In this document: positions 55,280 through 63,723 of the stretch, one piece after another
Layout: each line of letters opens with the position of its first letter
Numbering within the stretch: the first letter of the stretch is position 1
Translations under genes and position numbers: made by a program
DNA from: Rhizobium cauense
GTDB taxonomy: Bacteria; Pseudomonadota; Alphaproteobacteria; Rhizobiales; Rhizobiaceae
DNA: 64,000 nucleotides
Assembly (NCBI RefSeq): GCF_019511525.1
Contig: NZ_JAEUAT010000003.1
Location: 62,001 to 126,000 of the forward strand
Direction of reading: 5' to 3'
The notes under the pieces: model-generated
What the model was told of the DNA's origin: nothing
The model's database searches: none
The model's input: the letters and a program-made list of their open reading frames with translations, nothing else

Positions 55280-57325
55280 GTGGGGTTCGGCGTGGCAGCT
55301 GGCGTGGGAATGAGCGTGGAATCGGGTAGCGGGAACGCTAATCAACCGGGGCGGTCGCTCGAGATCCGGCTGCTTGGGCCGATGGCCATCCGGCGTGAGG
55401 GCATCGACCTGAAACTCCCTGGGTCCCGGAAAGTCCGATCTCTTCTGGCCTACCTTGCGCTTTCACCGCGGCCCTGTGGCAGGGCGCAGCTTTGCGATCT
55501 TCTATGGGACATCCCCGACGATCCGCGCGGCGAGTTGCGGTGGTGCCTGAGCAAGATCCGGTCGCTGATTGGAGAACAGCGCGTCGCGACCCAAGGCGAC
55601 ACCATCTGGCTGGACCTGTCGGACTGCTTTATCGATGCGGTCGAGGCGGCTGCGGCCTACCAGCATGGTTTCAAGACGCAGACGCCGGACCGGTTGCGTT
55701 TCCTGGCGGCCCTGTTTGCCGGCGACTTTCACGATGGATCAGGCGTCGAGCGGAGCCCGGCGTTCGAAACGTGGCTGGTGTCGCAACGTCGTCGGCTGCG
55801 CGACATTCACGCAGCCCTTCTGGAGCATATGGTGCAGCGTTTCCCACCTGAAGAAGCGCAAACCTATCTGGATCGCTGGATCCAGCTCGCTCCCTTCGAC
55901 CTGCGCCCTCATGAATTGCTGTTGATCTCGCTTGCCAAGGTAGGTCGTTTTCGAGAGGGAGAGGAACATCTTGAAGCGACGGCAAAGCTGTTTAACGCCG
56001 AAGGAATCGATGACCGATCCTTGCGCGATGCCTGGCAGACAGCTCGAGCCCAGACAGACGCGGCATTCCGGCGGCAACAGCCTCGTGCCAACGGAATGCC
56101 CGCATCGTCTCCGCTCGACACCGAAATCTCGCCAGGGGAACGTCGGCGGGCATCGATCGCCATCATGCCATTCAACGAACTGTCGGCGGTGGCTGTGCCC
56201 GGCGGCCCCTCCGACGCGTTGGCATACGACATTATTACCCGGCTTGCGAAGCTTCGCTCCTTCCATGTGATCGCGCAGGGCACGATGTTCGCGCTGAGAG
56301 AGCGTCATCACACAGTCGAAGAGACAGCCAGGCTGCTCGGTGTCGATTACGTCGTCGACGGATCCTTTCAGCGCATGGGCGACCGCATCATTGTTCGTGT
56401 CGAGTTGACCGAGGCGAGAACAGCGCGCATCGCCTGGGCGGAAGTCTTCGAGCGCCGTGTTGCCGAGACATTCCTCCTTCTCGAGGAAATCGGCAGCAGG
56501 ATCGTCGTCTCGATCGAGCGTGAAGTTGAGACAATCGAGAGCAACCGTGCCCTCATGAAGGCGCCGAGCTCTCTCGACGCCTGGGAGGCCCACCACCGGG
56601 GGCTCTGGCACATGTATCGCTTCACCAAGAGCGACAATGAGCAAGCCCAGCATTTCTTCGAGAGGGCAATTGGCCTCGACCCGACGTTTGCGCGGGCCCA
56701 TGCGGGACTGTCCTTTACGCACTTCCAGAGTGCCTTCCAGCATTGGGCAGATCGAGACATCGAAGCTGAGCTGGCCTATCGGGCGGCAAGCCAGAGCATG
56801 ATGGCAGACGATCGCGACCCGACGGCGCACCTCGCCATGGGTCGCGCGCTTTGGTTGAGAGCGCTACACGATCAGTCCGTGAGCGAACTGCAACAAGCCG
56901 TCGAGCTCAGTCCGAGCTTCGCGATTGCTCACTACTCTCTCGCCTTCGTTCAATCGCAGTCCGGCGATCCAAACGCTGCGATCCTGGCGGCCGATCACTC
57001 CCGCGCCCTTAGCCCCTTCGATCCGCTGCTCTTTGGCATGCTCGCAAGCCGCGCCCTGGCTCTCGTGCGCCTCGGAAGTTTCGAGGAGGCAGCAGAATGG
57101 GGAGTGAAGGCTGCAGCCCGTCCGAACGCTCACGCTCACATTCTGGCAATTGCCGCTCTTTGCCTGTCGATCGCAGGTCGCCTCAGCGAGGGGCAATCGT
57201 ACCTCGCCATGATACACGAGCGGTATCCCGCCTATCGCCTCGACGACTTCATGTCGGCATTCCATTTGCCGCCCACTGACCAGGTGCTGTTTCACCAAGG
57301 GGCCACGCGTCTCGGCTTCGCATGA
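55280..57325 (+). CDS. SARP-type regulator with TolB-like and TPR domains
   Basis: A 681-residue protein. Residues about 25-105 form a winged-helix domain (LEIRLLGPMAIRREG, PRGELRWCLSKIRSLIG), followed by a bacterial transcriptional activator domain to about 260. A TolB-N-like segment (IAIMPFNELSAV, VDYVVDGSFQRMGDRIIVRV) covers about 295-420, and TPR repeats such as FFERAIGLDPTFARAHAGLS run to the end. No membrane helix is seen, unlike CadC. GTG 55280 follows AGGGAT; ATG 55310 is an alternative. It probably acts on the divergent methyltransferase gene. Signal unknown. Confidence 0.8.
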   Translation: MGFGVAAGVGMSVESGSGNANQPGRSLEIRLLGPMAIRREGIDLKLPGSRKVRSLLAYLALSPRPCGRAQLCDLLWDIPDDPRGELRWCLSKIRSLIGEQRVATQGDTIWLDLSDCFIDAVEAAAAYQHGFKTQTPDRLRFLAALFAGDFHDGSGVERSPAFETWLVSQRRRLRDIHAALLEHMVQRFPPEEAQTYLDRWIQLAPFDLRPHELLLISLAKVGRFREGEEHLEATAKLFNAEGIDDRSLRDAWQTARAQTDAAFRRQQPRANGMPASSPLDTEISPGERRRASIAIMPFNELSAVAVPGGPSDALAYDIITRLAKLRSFHVIAQGTMFALRERHHTVEETARLLGVDYVVDGSFQRMGDRIIVRVELTEARTARIAWAEVFERRVAETFLLLEEIGSRIVVSIEREVETIESNRALMKAPSSLDAWEAHHRGLWHMYRFTKSDNEQAQHFFERAIGLDPTFARAHAGLSFTHFQSAFQHWADRDIEAELAYRAASQSMMADDRDPTAHLAMGRALWLRALHDQSVSELQQAVELSPSFAIAHYSLAFVQSQSGDPNAAILAADHSRALSPFDPLLFGMLASRALALVRLGSFEEAAEWGVKAAARPNAHAHILAIAALCLSIAGRLSEGQSYLAMIHERYPAYRLDDFMSAFHLPPTDQVLFHQGATRLGFA

Positions 57326-57640
57326 GCGCGCCTGATCGCCAAGCAGCACCAGATCGCCGCCAACGCATGCAACGGTCTGGATTGCGTTCGGGCGTAGCTT
57401 GTACTCTCATCCTGAATAGAACTGACGCGGCCAGGTGCTCGTCAACGGAACGGCAACAGGCGGTCTTTGCCGAACGGAGGCACCAACCCGCATGTAGATT
57501 TCAGCAAGCTCTTCCGTGGCAGGCATAGAGAAGGGCTGGTATTGTATGGCCTTGTCGTTGCGGGCCGGGAGAATAGGGCGTTGAAAGATCAGAAATCAAG
57601 GGACCCTACCGGACCGGGCGACGATCCTGCCTATCGCCCT
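57326..57640. other. Gap between the SARP gene and the IS21 element
   Basis: About 315 bp. Short open frames (57322-57528 and 57467-57688) are present, but neither has a ribosome site or known motif, and the second runs into the insertion sequence. It may hold debris of a gene interrupted by the IS; no parent gene is recognised. Confidence 0.4.
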
Positions 57641-57694
57641 TGTCAAGCGAAGCGAGGAATCGACCCCTTGGGCGAAACGAAGATTTGACCCCCT

Positions 57695-58498
57695 TCATTG
57701 ATTGGTCGTTTCGTTTGGTTCAAGCGCCGCTCCGGCCTTCTGCAGAAGGCCGGAGCGGCGCTTTTCGCGAAGCCGGTAGCTGTCGCCTCGGATGGTGATC
57801 ACGGTCGAATGATGAAGCAGGCGGTCCAGTATCGCCGTGGCGACCACGGGGTCACCAAAGACGCTTCCCCATTCTCCCACAGAGCGGTTGGAGGTGATCA
57901 GGATTGATCCCTTCTCATAGCGCCGAGAGACCAATTGGAAGAACAGGTGGGCGGCGTTGGCTTCGAACGGAAGATAGCCGAGCTCGTCGATGATCAGCAA
58001 TTTCGGCCGCGACAAGATCGTCAATTGCTTGTCGAGCGAACCATCGTTGTGTGCTTTGGCCAGCATCGCTACCAACGTGGCAGCGGTCACGAACTGCACG
58101 TTGTAGTTCTGACGTATCGCCTCGCGGCCAAGGCTGACCGCAAGGTGGGTTTTACCGGTACCAGGAGGCCCAAGGAATAGCACCGTATCGCCGTGAGCGA
58201 TCCAGCGGCAGGTCGCCAGGTCCCTGATTTGGCCATGATCAAGCGACGGCTGCGCCTCGAACTCAAAGCCGTCGAGTTCGCGCACGAACGGGAACTGCGC
58301 CAGCTTGCTCGACATGGAGATGCGCCGCTCATCGCGCCGGGCGATCTCTCGCGATACCAGGAATGCCAGAGCTTCGCGCAAGTTCATCTTCGAGCGGGCC
58401 GCCTCGTCAAGCAGAGTGTCGAGCTGATCGCGGATCGCCGTCAGTTTCAGTCGATCGAGTGTTGCGATGAGCAGGTCGTGATCCACGTTCGTCATCAC
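57695..58498 (-). CDS. istB: IS21-family helper ATPase
   Basis: A 267-residue AAA+ protein related to DnaC. Walker A reads FLGPPGTGKTHLAV, Walker B LLIIDELGYLPF, and sensor-type ITSNRSVGEWG follows. It helps the transposase choose and hold target DNA. Its start overlaps the istA stop by four bases, as in other IS21 elements. Confidence 0.92.
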   Translation of the reverse strand: MMTNVDHDLLIATLDRLKLTAIRDQLDTLLDEAARSKMNLREALAFLVSREIARRDERRISMSSKLAQFPFVRELDGFEFEAQPSLDHGQIRDLATCRWIAHGDTVLFLGPPGTGKTHLAVSLGREAIRQNYNVQFVTAATLVAMLAKAHNDGSLDKQLTILSRPKLLIIDELGYLPFEANAAHLFFQLVSRRYEKGSILITSNRSVGEWGSVFGDPVVATAILDRLLHHSTVITIRGDSYRLREKRRSGLLQKAGAALEPNETTNQ

Positions 58499-59778
58499 CA
58501 GCCTCCTCCAACAACCGCCTCGTATTCGGCGAGCGGCCGCAGCAAGGCGGCTGGCGCTATCTCAACTGGAGTGCGCACCAGTCCTTCGCTACCAGCGACG
58601 CCAACAAAATGGGACCGGTCCACGATCCGTTGTCGCCGTCCCTGGCAGAGAGCATGATCGGCCACTACCTGGCCCGCGTGACGGATGATCACACGGCCTG
58701 CCAGCACAACGACTTGAACGCTCTCGCCGATTAGGCGCCAAGGTACCGAATAGCTGTTGGTGTCGAGGTCTATCGCGCAGTCGGCCTGAACTTTGCGCAC
58801 GAGATCGCGTAATTGTCCAAACGGTGCGCGACCAGCCAGCGGACGAAGCGCGTCCGCCTCCGCAGCAAAGCGCTCCGTCGGCGCTACGCCGGTCGTGCCA
58901 TGTTCACGCTGGTCGGCAACCTCGCGTATCCACCGGGCCAGATGCGCCTCGAACGACGCCCAGCTCTCGAACCGGCGACCGGCGATCGCGTTCTTCTTGA
59001 CGTAACCGACTCCGCGCTCGTCCTTGCCCTTCGTACGGGCGCGATATGGTGCGCAAGCTCGTGGGGTGAAGCCCCAGTAACGAGCAAAGGCATGCAATCG
59101 CGCATTGAACCGCACTTCCCGGCTGACCGCATCGTGGTGCTCGACCAGCGGCTTCGCATTATCCAGCAACACCTCGTTGGGAACGCCACCAAATCGAAGG
59201 AACGCACCTTCCATTCCTTCGAACCAGTCGGTTTGCCCCTCTCGCAACGAGGCTCGGATATGTATGCGTCTCGAGTAACCCAACGTTGCGACAAACACGT
59301 ACACCCGAAGCCGTTCACCGCCGATCCATACGCGCGTCTGGCCAAAGTCGATTTGCAACTGGCGACCTGGTGGAGTTTCGAACCGAACTGTCGCACGCTT
59401 CTGTGCCTTCAACTCCCGTCGCCACTGCCGAACTCGAAGCTCTACAGAACGCAGGCCGATGACAATTCCGTGCTCGCTCGCCAACTCCTGGCGGATTACA
59501 TCCGCATTCCCGTCATGACGGAAAAAACGTTCTCGCAGCCAATCGTCCAGCCCGTCAAACGAACTGCGCCGAGCAGGTTTCTTGAAAGGCGACACGCCGC
59601 CTTCCCGCAAATATCGGCGAACCGTGTTGCGCGCGCATCCAAATTCCTTGGACAGCCGCTTGGCACCCCAACCAAGCGCATGTAGTCGCAACATTGCCAC
59701 CACCTCATCAGCCTGAAGCATATCCCCGCCCTGCATCGTTCGCGACAATGCAGGATGCAATAAAATCTCGCTCGTCAT
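58495..59778 (-). CDS. istA: IS21-family transposase
   Basis: A 427-residue DDE transposase. The N-terminal helix-turn-helix is GWGAKRLSKEFGCARNTVRR. The catalytic triad appears in LQIDFGQTRVW (Asp), LLDNAKPLV (Asp) and KGKDERGVGYVKKN (Glu). The ATG at 59778 has GAGGAG upstream; an in-frame start at 59799 lies close to the terminal repeats. Length is normal for shorter IS21 members. Confidence 0.92.
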   Translation of the reverse strand: MTSEILLHPALSRTMQGGDMLQADEVVAMLRLHALGWGAKRLSKEFGCARNTVRRYLREGGVSPFKKPARRSSFDGLDDWLRERFFRHDGNADVIRQELASEHGIVIGLRSVELRVRQWRRELKAQKRATVRFETPPGRQLQIDFGQTRVWIGGERLRVYVFVATLGYSRRIHIRASLREGQTDWFEGMEGAFLRFGGVPNEVLLDNAKPLVEHHDAVSREVRFNARLHAFARYWGFTPRACAPYRARTKGKDERGVGYVKKNAIAGRRFESWASFEAHLARWIREVADQREHGTTGVAPTERFAAEADALRPLAGRAPFGQLRDLVRKVQADCAIDLDTNSYSVPWRLIGESVQVVVLAGRVIIRHAGQVVADHALCQGRRQRIVDRSHFVGVAGSEGLVRTPVEIAPAALLRPLAEYEAVVGGGW

Positions 59779-59852
59779 CCAACTCTCCTCGTTTGACACG
59801 AGGGGTCAGTTCTTCGCTTCGTTAGGGGGTCAGTTTCTCATTTCGCCCGACA

Positions 59853-60389
59853 GCCCGATCGGATTTCGGGCGATTGCCGCCGCGTTCAGCGTTCGGCGAC
59901 CAACCACTACTCCCCCGCAAGAAAACGAAACTCCCAATCCCCGATCTGTCCTTCCGTCAGGATTTCATTCGCCACCGGACGACTAAACCCATAAGCGGCT
60001 CGTCATGAACCTTCTGACTTGTTATTCGACCATCCCCTCCGTGGAGCGCATTCATCCTTGTATTAAGTGTCTAAGGGTAGGCAAGACCTCGATTGGGATC
60101 ATCTCGACGGGCCTCTTCGCGACGTCACGGGTCCATGGGCCAACGTGGTGTTTTCGGCAAGTTCGCTCAAACTTGCTAAGGTCGTTAGCATGGTCCCAAC
60201 GTGCTACTGGGGCCGAAAGTCGACATAGAAGTTCGCATCGAGGAACGGCTGCATTGCGCCCGCATGTCGGCCATGAACCCTGTCGTTTGCTATCCCTGAA
60301 AGCGGACTTTGTTCGCGCTAACAACTAGTGCCATATTGTTGTTGACTAGGAAACTTCATGGAGGTAGTTTCCTAGTCAACAAGGAGTAA
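59853..60389. other. Non-coding stretch right of the IS, with a possible gene remnant
   Basis: About 540 bp. On the minus strand a short frame ending at 59907 reads YGFSRPVANEILTEGQIGDW then EFRFLAGE before the stop; it looks like the C-terminal end of a protein but has no start and no recognised family. Frames at 60005-60328 on either strand lack support. The right part holds the marR-type operator. Confidence 0.4.
60339..60382. promoter_or_regulatory. Perfect 17-bp inverted repeat over the MarR gene leader
   Basis: TTGTTGACTAGGAAACT (60339-60355) and its exact complement (60366-60382) flank a 10-bp centre. The right arm ends on the AAGGAG ribosome site (60381-60386), eight bases before the first ATG. 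As DNA it is a likely operator for the MarR protein; as RNA it would form a long stem sitting against the ribosome site. Confidence 0.65.
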
Positions 60390-60845
60390 ATGATGACCAC
60401 TGCCTCGGAGTTGACGGATCACACAGGGTACTGGATGCGATTGGTATCAAACGCCGTGTCACAGGAGTTTGCGCGCAAGGTATCGGGCGAAGATGTGACC
60501 GTGGCGGAATGGTCGTTCATGCGGACGCTCTACGACCTCGAGCCGACGCCTCCTTCAGTTCTGGCTGAGAATATGGGCATGACGAAGGGGGCCATTAGCA
60601 AACTTGCAGAAAGGCTGGTCGCAAAAGGTTTGGTTAAGAAGACGGAAAGTCAAGAAGACAGGCGCGCCCACAGCCTGTCCCTGACGGTAGAGGGCCGGAG
60701 CAAGATACCCGTCCTGGGATCACTTGCCGATCAAAATGACGCTGAGTTCTTCGGCGTTTTGACGAAGGAAGAGCTCGAAACGCTCGACCGCATCCTGAGG
60801 GTTGTCGCAGAACGGCGCCAGCTAAAATCAATTCCGGTGGACTGA
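60390..60845 (+). CDS. MarR-family transcriptional regulator
   Basis: A 151-residue winged-helix protein. The recognition region reads PSVLAENMGMTKGAISKLAE, the wing QEDRRAHSLSLTVEG. Two adjacent ATGs (60390, 60393) follow AAGGAG. It probably represses itself and the downstream DUF1398 gene through the inverted repeat at 60339-60382. Ligand unknown. Confidence 0.88.
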   Translation: MMTTASELTDHTGYWMRLVSNAVSQEFARKVSGEDVTVAEWSFMRTLYDLEPTPPSVLAENMGMTKGAISKLAERLVAKGLVKKTESQEDRRAHSLSLTVEGRSKIPVLGSLADQNDAEFFGVLTKEELETLDRILRVVAERRQLKSIPVD

Positions 60846-60886
60846 GCCGCCGATCAAACTCAATATCAAAAAGAAAGGAAACCGCT

Positions 60887-61288
60887 ATGGACGCGGAACA
60901 GATTTCTATTGCCGAAACTTGCCTGCAGGCATCTCACGATGGAAGATTAAGCTTTCCGGAAATCGTCGGAAAGCTGATCGCTGCCGGTTTCGAGGGCTAC
61001 ATGGTCGACTATCGCCGCAACAGCCAAACCTACTATCTGCCCGACGGCGACAGCATCGCAATAGGCCTGCAATCCTCCACTGGCAAGGTCGCCGCTTCCT
61101 TTGATGCCACCGAAGTCGAGCGCCTGGTGCGATGGGCCCAGGCGAGCCCGGCCGATTACAGCTACGTGGCTTTTTGCGAGAAGGTCAAAGGCGCGGGCTG
61201 CGCAGGATACCTCGTTTCGTTCCCGGGCCGGCGCGTCGTCTATTTCGGCCGCACGGCAGAGACCCACGTCGAGCACTTCCCAAAGTGA
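60887..61288 (+). CDS. DUF1398 family protein, YbcV-like
   Basis: A 133-residue protein resembling DUF1398 (E. coli YbcV, a prophage-encoded protein): LQASHDGRLSFPEIVGKLIA, then GFEGYMVDYRRNSQTYYLPD, and GCAGYLVSFPGRRVVYFGR near the end. Function is unknown. It starts 41 bp after the MarR stop and has AAAGGA upstream, so the two genes form an operon. Confidence 0.75.
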   Translation: MDAEQISIAETCLQASHDGRLSFPEIVGKLIAAGFEGYMVDYRRNSQTYYLPDGDSIAIGLQSSTGKVAASFDATEVERLVRWAQASPADYSYVAFCEKVKGAGCAGYLVSFPGRRVVYFGRTAETHVEHFPK

Positions 61289-61655
61289 CGAGGGTCGGCG
61301 TCGACCGACAGTGTCGGACTAATGTCGGCTCTCGGCATCAGTAGTCACAATGCATCACTTTGCCTCTCACCAAACTCGGTGGGGTTTATTTCCGCTTCGC
61401 GCCCGCCATTCAGCCATTCGGGAAATCTCGGCGATTATGCTGCCGGTCTGCTTAACCCGTCCCGGTGTCGCCAAATGGGTGGGTCGGCGGGTCGCCGCGA
61501 ACTCCTGCACGTCCTGGAATCGCGGGGACTTACCACTACAATGAGGCCTTTCGCTATGGTAGACCTACATGGCTGCGAATTTTGGAACCGTTGACGGTGT
61601 GCGTTCAACCAAACTCGTCCGGTTGACAATAGCGTGGTGCGGGGAGGAGGTCGCC
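61289..61655. other. Intergenic region upstream of the DUF5939 cyclase
   Basis: About 370 bp. Nothing beyond the expected cyclase promoter is recognised. The frame of the cyclase reaches back to 61569, but the upstream residues do not look like the family. Confidence 0.4.
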
Positions 61656-63092
61656 ATGGCATCGATTGACGAGCAGAACCTCGAAGAGAAGCTGACGGCG
61701 CTAGAGTCGGCCCGGACCTGGAGTGCGCGGCTAGTGTCCAAACTCGAGAGCAACATCCGCTCGGCAAGTGACGCCGAGCTCTTCCGCATCAATCCGATCA
61801 AATTCGCTGCCGACAAGAGCCTCAACGAGGAGGAGACGATTGCTCTCTTCCTGCACGCCACCGCACTCGGTCTCTTCGATATGACCTGGATTCTGATCTG
61901 TCCGGTCTGCTCCTGCGTCATCGATAGCTTTCGCGCGCTCAAGAATCTCGGCAGTCACTGCCGCTGCACCCACTGCCATCTGGATTTCGTGGCGGCTCTC
62001 GATGACATGATCGCGATAAGCTTCACGGTCAACCCGGCCATTCGCCGCATCGCCTATCACGATCCGCAGACGCTGACTGTGGAGGATTATCTTTACCGCT
62101 ACAGCTCGACGAATGAGGGCTTGCTCCCGGACGGAACGCCTTTCGTCCACCTGAGGGAGATGCTGAGCCGCGGACTAGCCTATATAGAGCCGGGCGAGAC
62201 GACCGCATTTGAGATAATCGCAGAGGCTGGCATATTACATGGCAGCAGCTCCGACAGCGATGCCGGTATCACATTTGTTGTCGATCCCGCGCTTCCCGCT
62301 GGCGAACAGCGCATCGCAATCCGTCTTGACCTTGAGTCTAGCACGCCGGACGTGGGCACCATCGCGGCCGGCAAGGTGATTTTCGAGATATCCAATGTAT
62401 CGGACAAACGCATCGAGTTTGGGATACTTCAACTGCCGCCCGGCGTCGACAGGCCGCCGCCACTCCACTTCGCGCCGTTGCTCTCAGGTAAGCGGTTACT
62501 CACGACCCAGACATTCCGCGACCTTTTTCGCTCCGAGGTGATCGGGAGCCAGGAAGGGCTCGGCGTCAAGGACATCGCTCTCCTTTTCACCGACCTGAAG
62601 GGCTCGACTGCACTTTATGACCGGATCGGAGACCTGAATGCTTTTGCACTTGTGCAGCAGCATTTTGACCGGCTGCAGGGCGTGACTGTCCGCCACAACG
62701 GCGCGATCATCAAGACGATCGGTGATGCGGTGATGGCTGCATTCCTGGAACCTGACGATGCCGTGCGGGCGGCGCTCGACATGCGCAGCGAAATCGCCTC
62801 GTTCAACAAGCGGCAACCCGACAAGGCTCTGATCCTCAAGATCGGCGTTCACAAAGGCGCGGCAATTGCTGTCACGCTAAACGAGCGCCTCGACTATTTC
62901 GGCCAGACCGTAAACATTGCTGCGCGCATCCAAGGCCTTGCCGATGCCGACGAGATTTTTGTCAGCCAGGACGTTTACGATGCGACCGGGGTTCGCGACG
63001 GACTGGCGTCTTTTTCGGTCGAGCCGAGAACTGCACATCTTCGAGGTGTACGGCAGGAGCTCCCGGTGTTTCGGGTGGGAGCGGCCGTTTAA
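61656..63092 (+). CDS. Adenylate/guanylate cyclase with DUF5939 domain
   Basis: A 478-residue soluble protein. The N-terminal DUF5939-type region contains a probable zinc-binding knuckle, CPVCSC and CRCTHC, at about residues 85-110. The C-terminal class III cyclase has metal sites ALLFTDLKGSTALYD and IKTIGDAVMAAF and the late motif FGQTVNIAARIQG. ATG 61656 follows GGGGAGGAGG. It is the fourth cyclase-like gene in the window. Signal unknown; the Cys pairs suggest metal or redox sensing. Confidence 0.85.
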   Translation: MASIDEQNLEEKLTALESARTWSARLVSKLESNIRSASDAELFRINPIKFAADKSLNEEETIALFLHATALGLFDMTWILICPVCSCVIDSFRALKNLGSHCRCTHCHLDFVAALDDMIAISFTVNPAIRRIAYHDPQTLTVEDYLYRYSSTNEGLLPDGTPFVHLREMLSRGLAYIEPGETTAFEIIAEAGILHGSSSDSDAGITFVVDPALPAGEQRIAIRLDLESSTPDVGTIAAGKVIFEISNVSDKRIEFGILQLPPGVDRPPPLHFAPLLSGKRLLTTQTFRDLFRSEVIGSQEGLGVKDIALLFTDLKGSTALYDRIGDLNAFALVQQHFDRLQGVTVRHNGAIIKTIGDAVMAAFLEPDDAVRAALDMRSEIASFNKRQPDKALILKIGVHKGAAIAVTLNERLDYFGQTVNIAARIQGLADADEIFVSQDVYDATGVRDGLASFSVEPRTAHLRGVRQELPVFRVGAAV

Positions 63093-63415
63093 GCGAGCTG
63101 TTCCTCATCGAGCCACACGTCGCCGGTACTTGTCGAACTGTGAGATCGACGGCATCGGAGCTACAAAGGAAGGTCGCACCGGCGTTGGTAATTCCTATTT
63201 CACCTCAGGCTCTCGACGGTATGTTTCGAAACCAATAGCGGCCGGACACTTAATTATCCGCTTGGCGCCACCATGCCGGCCATAGAGAGAGGCTTTGCAG
63301 GCTCCTCAAAGCAGACCTTGCTAGCGATTGGGCTGGAGGTGGTGGTTAAGCGGGCATCGGCAATTGCTCATCGTCTGCGACAATGGCGAACCGGTTCAAG
63401 ATCGGACATTTATCA
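63093..63415. other. Gap downstream of the DUF5939 cyclase
   Basis: About 320 bp with no supported gene on either strand; the small open frames have neither ribosome sites nor motifs. Confidence 0.4.
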
Positions 63416-63612
63416 CTATACGACGCCGGCCCTGCGTAGACCTTCCAGGACGAGCTCGAAATCGGCGGGGTTCTTGAAGGGCAAGACTTTGCGGCGGTAT
63501 TCCAAGGAGTAGTCTGGATTGACGCGCAGCACCTCTTGCCACGTCGCCCGAGCCTCTTCGAAACGGCCGAGGTGTCCGTAACAGGCGGCCAAAAGCGCGC
63601 GTGAGACCCTGC
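63416..63612 (-). pseudogene. C-terminal TPR remnant of a cyclase/TPR protein
   Basis: A minus-strand frame without a start reads RALLAACYGHLGRFEEARAT, then VLRVNPDYSLEYRRKVLPFK, NPADFELVLEGLRRAG, ending at a double stop at 63416. This is the usual C-terminus of rhizobial adenylate cyclases that carry TPR repeats. The rest of the gene is absent upstream. It is a relic, perhaps left by the events that brought in the neighbouring Fic gene. Confidence 0.6.
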
Positions 63613-63723
63613 CTGAACGGCAGAATCTCGCTCATCCCGAACCCTCAGCCAGCGGCGATCGAGTATAGAGAAAATCAGAGAGAGTTGTGGAGAAAAAAGG
63701 AACGAAAAGAATAATTGCGTAAA

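Larger units (their letters stand above)
57641..59852 (-). mobile_element. IS21-family insertion sequence
   Basis: About 2.2 kb bounded by 5'-TGTC at 57641 and GACA-3' at 59852. Each end carries two tandem repeats of the type CGAA(R)CGA...GACCCC: left at 57648-57669 and 57673-57695, right at 59801-59821 and 59824-59845, in opposite orientation. Inside are istA and istB with overlapping ends. GCCC flanks both sides (57636-57639 and 59853-59856), a possible 4-bp target duplication if one extra base belongs to the left end. Both genes look intact, so the element may be active. Confidence 0.85.

Noticed and set aside
55739..56830. 363-codon minus-strand open frame opposite the SARP gene
   Set aside because: Entirely antisense to a multi-domain gene with recognisable TPR repeats; no supporting start.
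60005..60328. Genes in the gap right of the IS (either strand)
   Set aside because: Overlapping open frames on both strands, no ribosome sites, and composition not resembling a known family.
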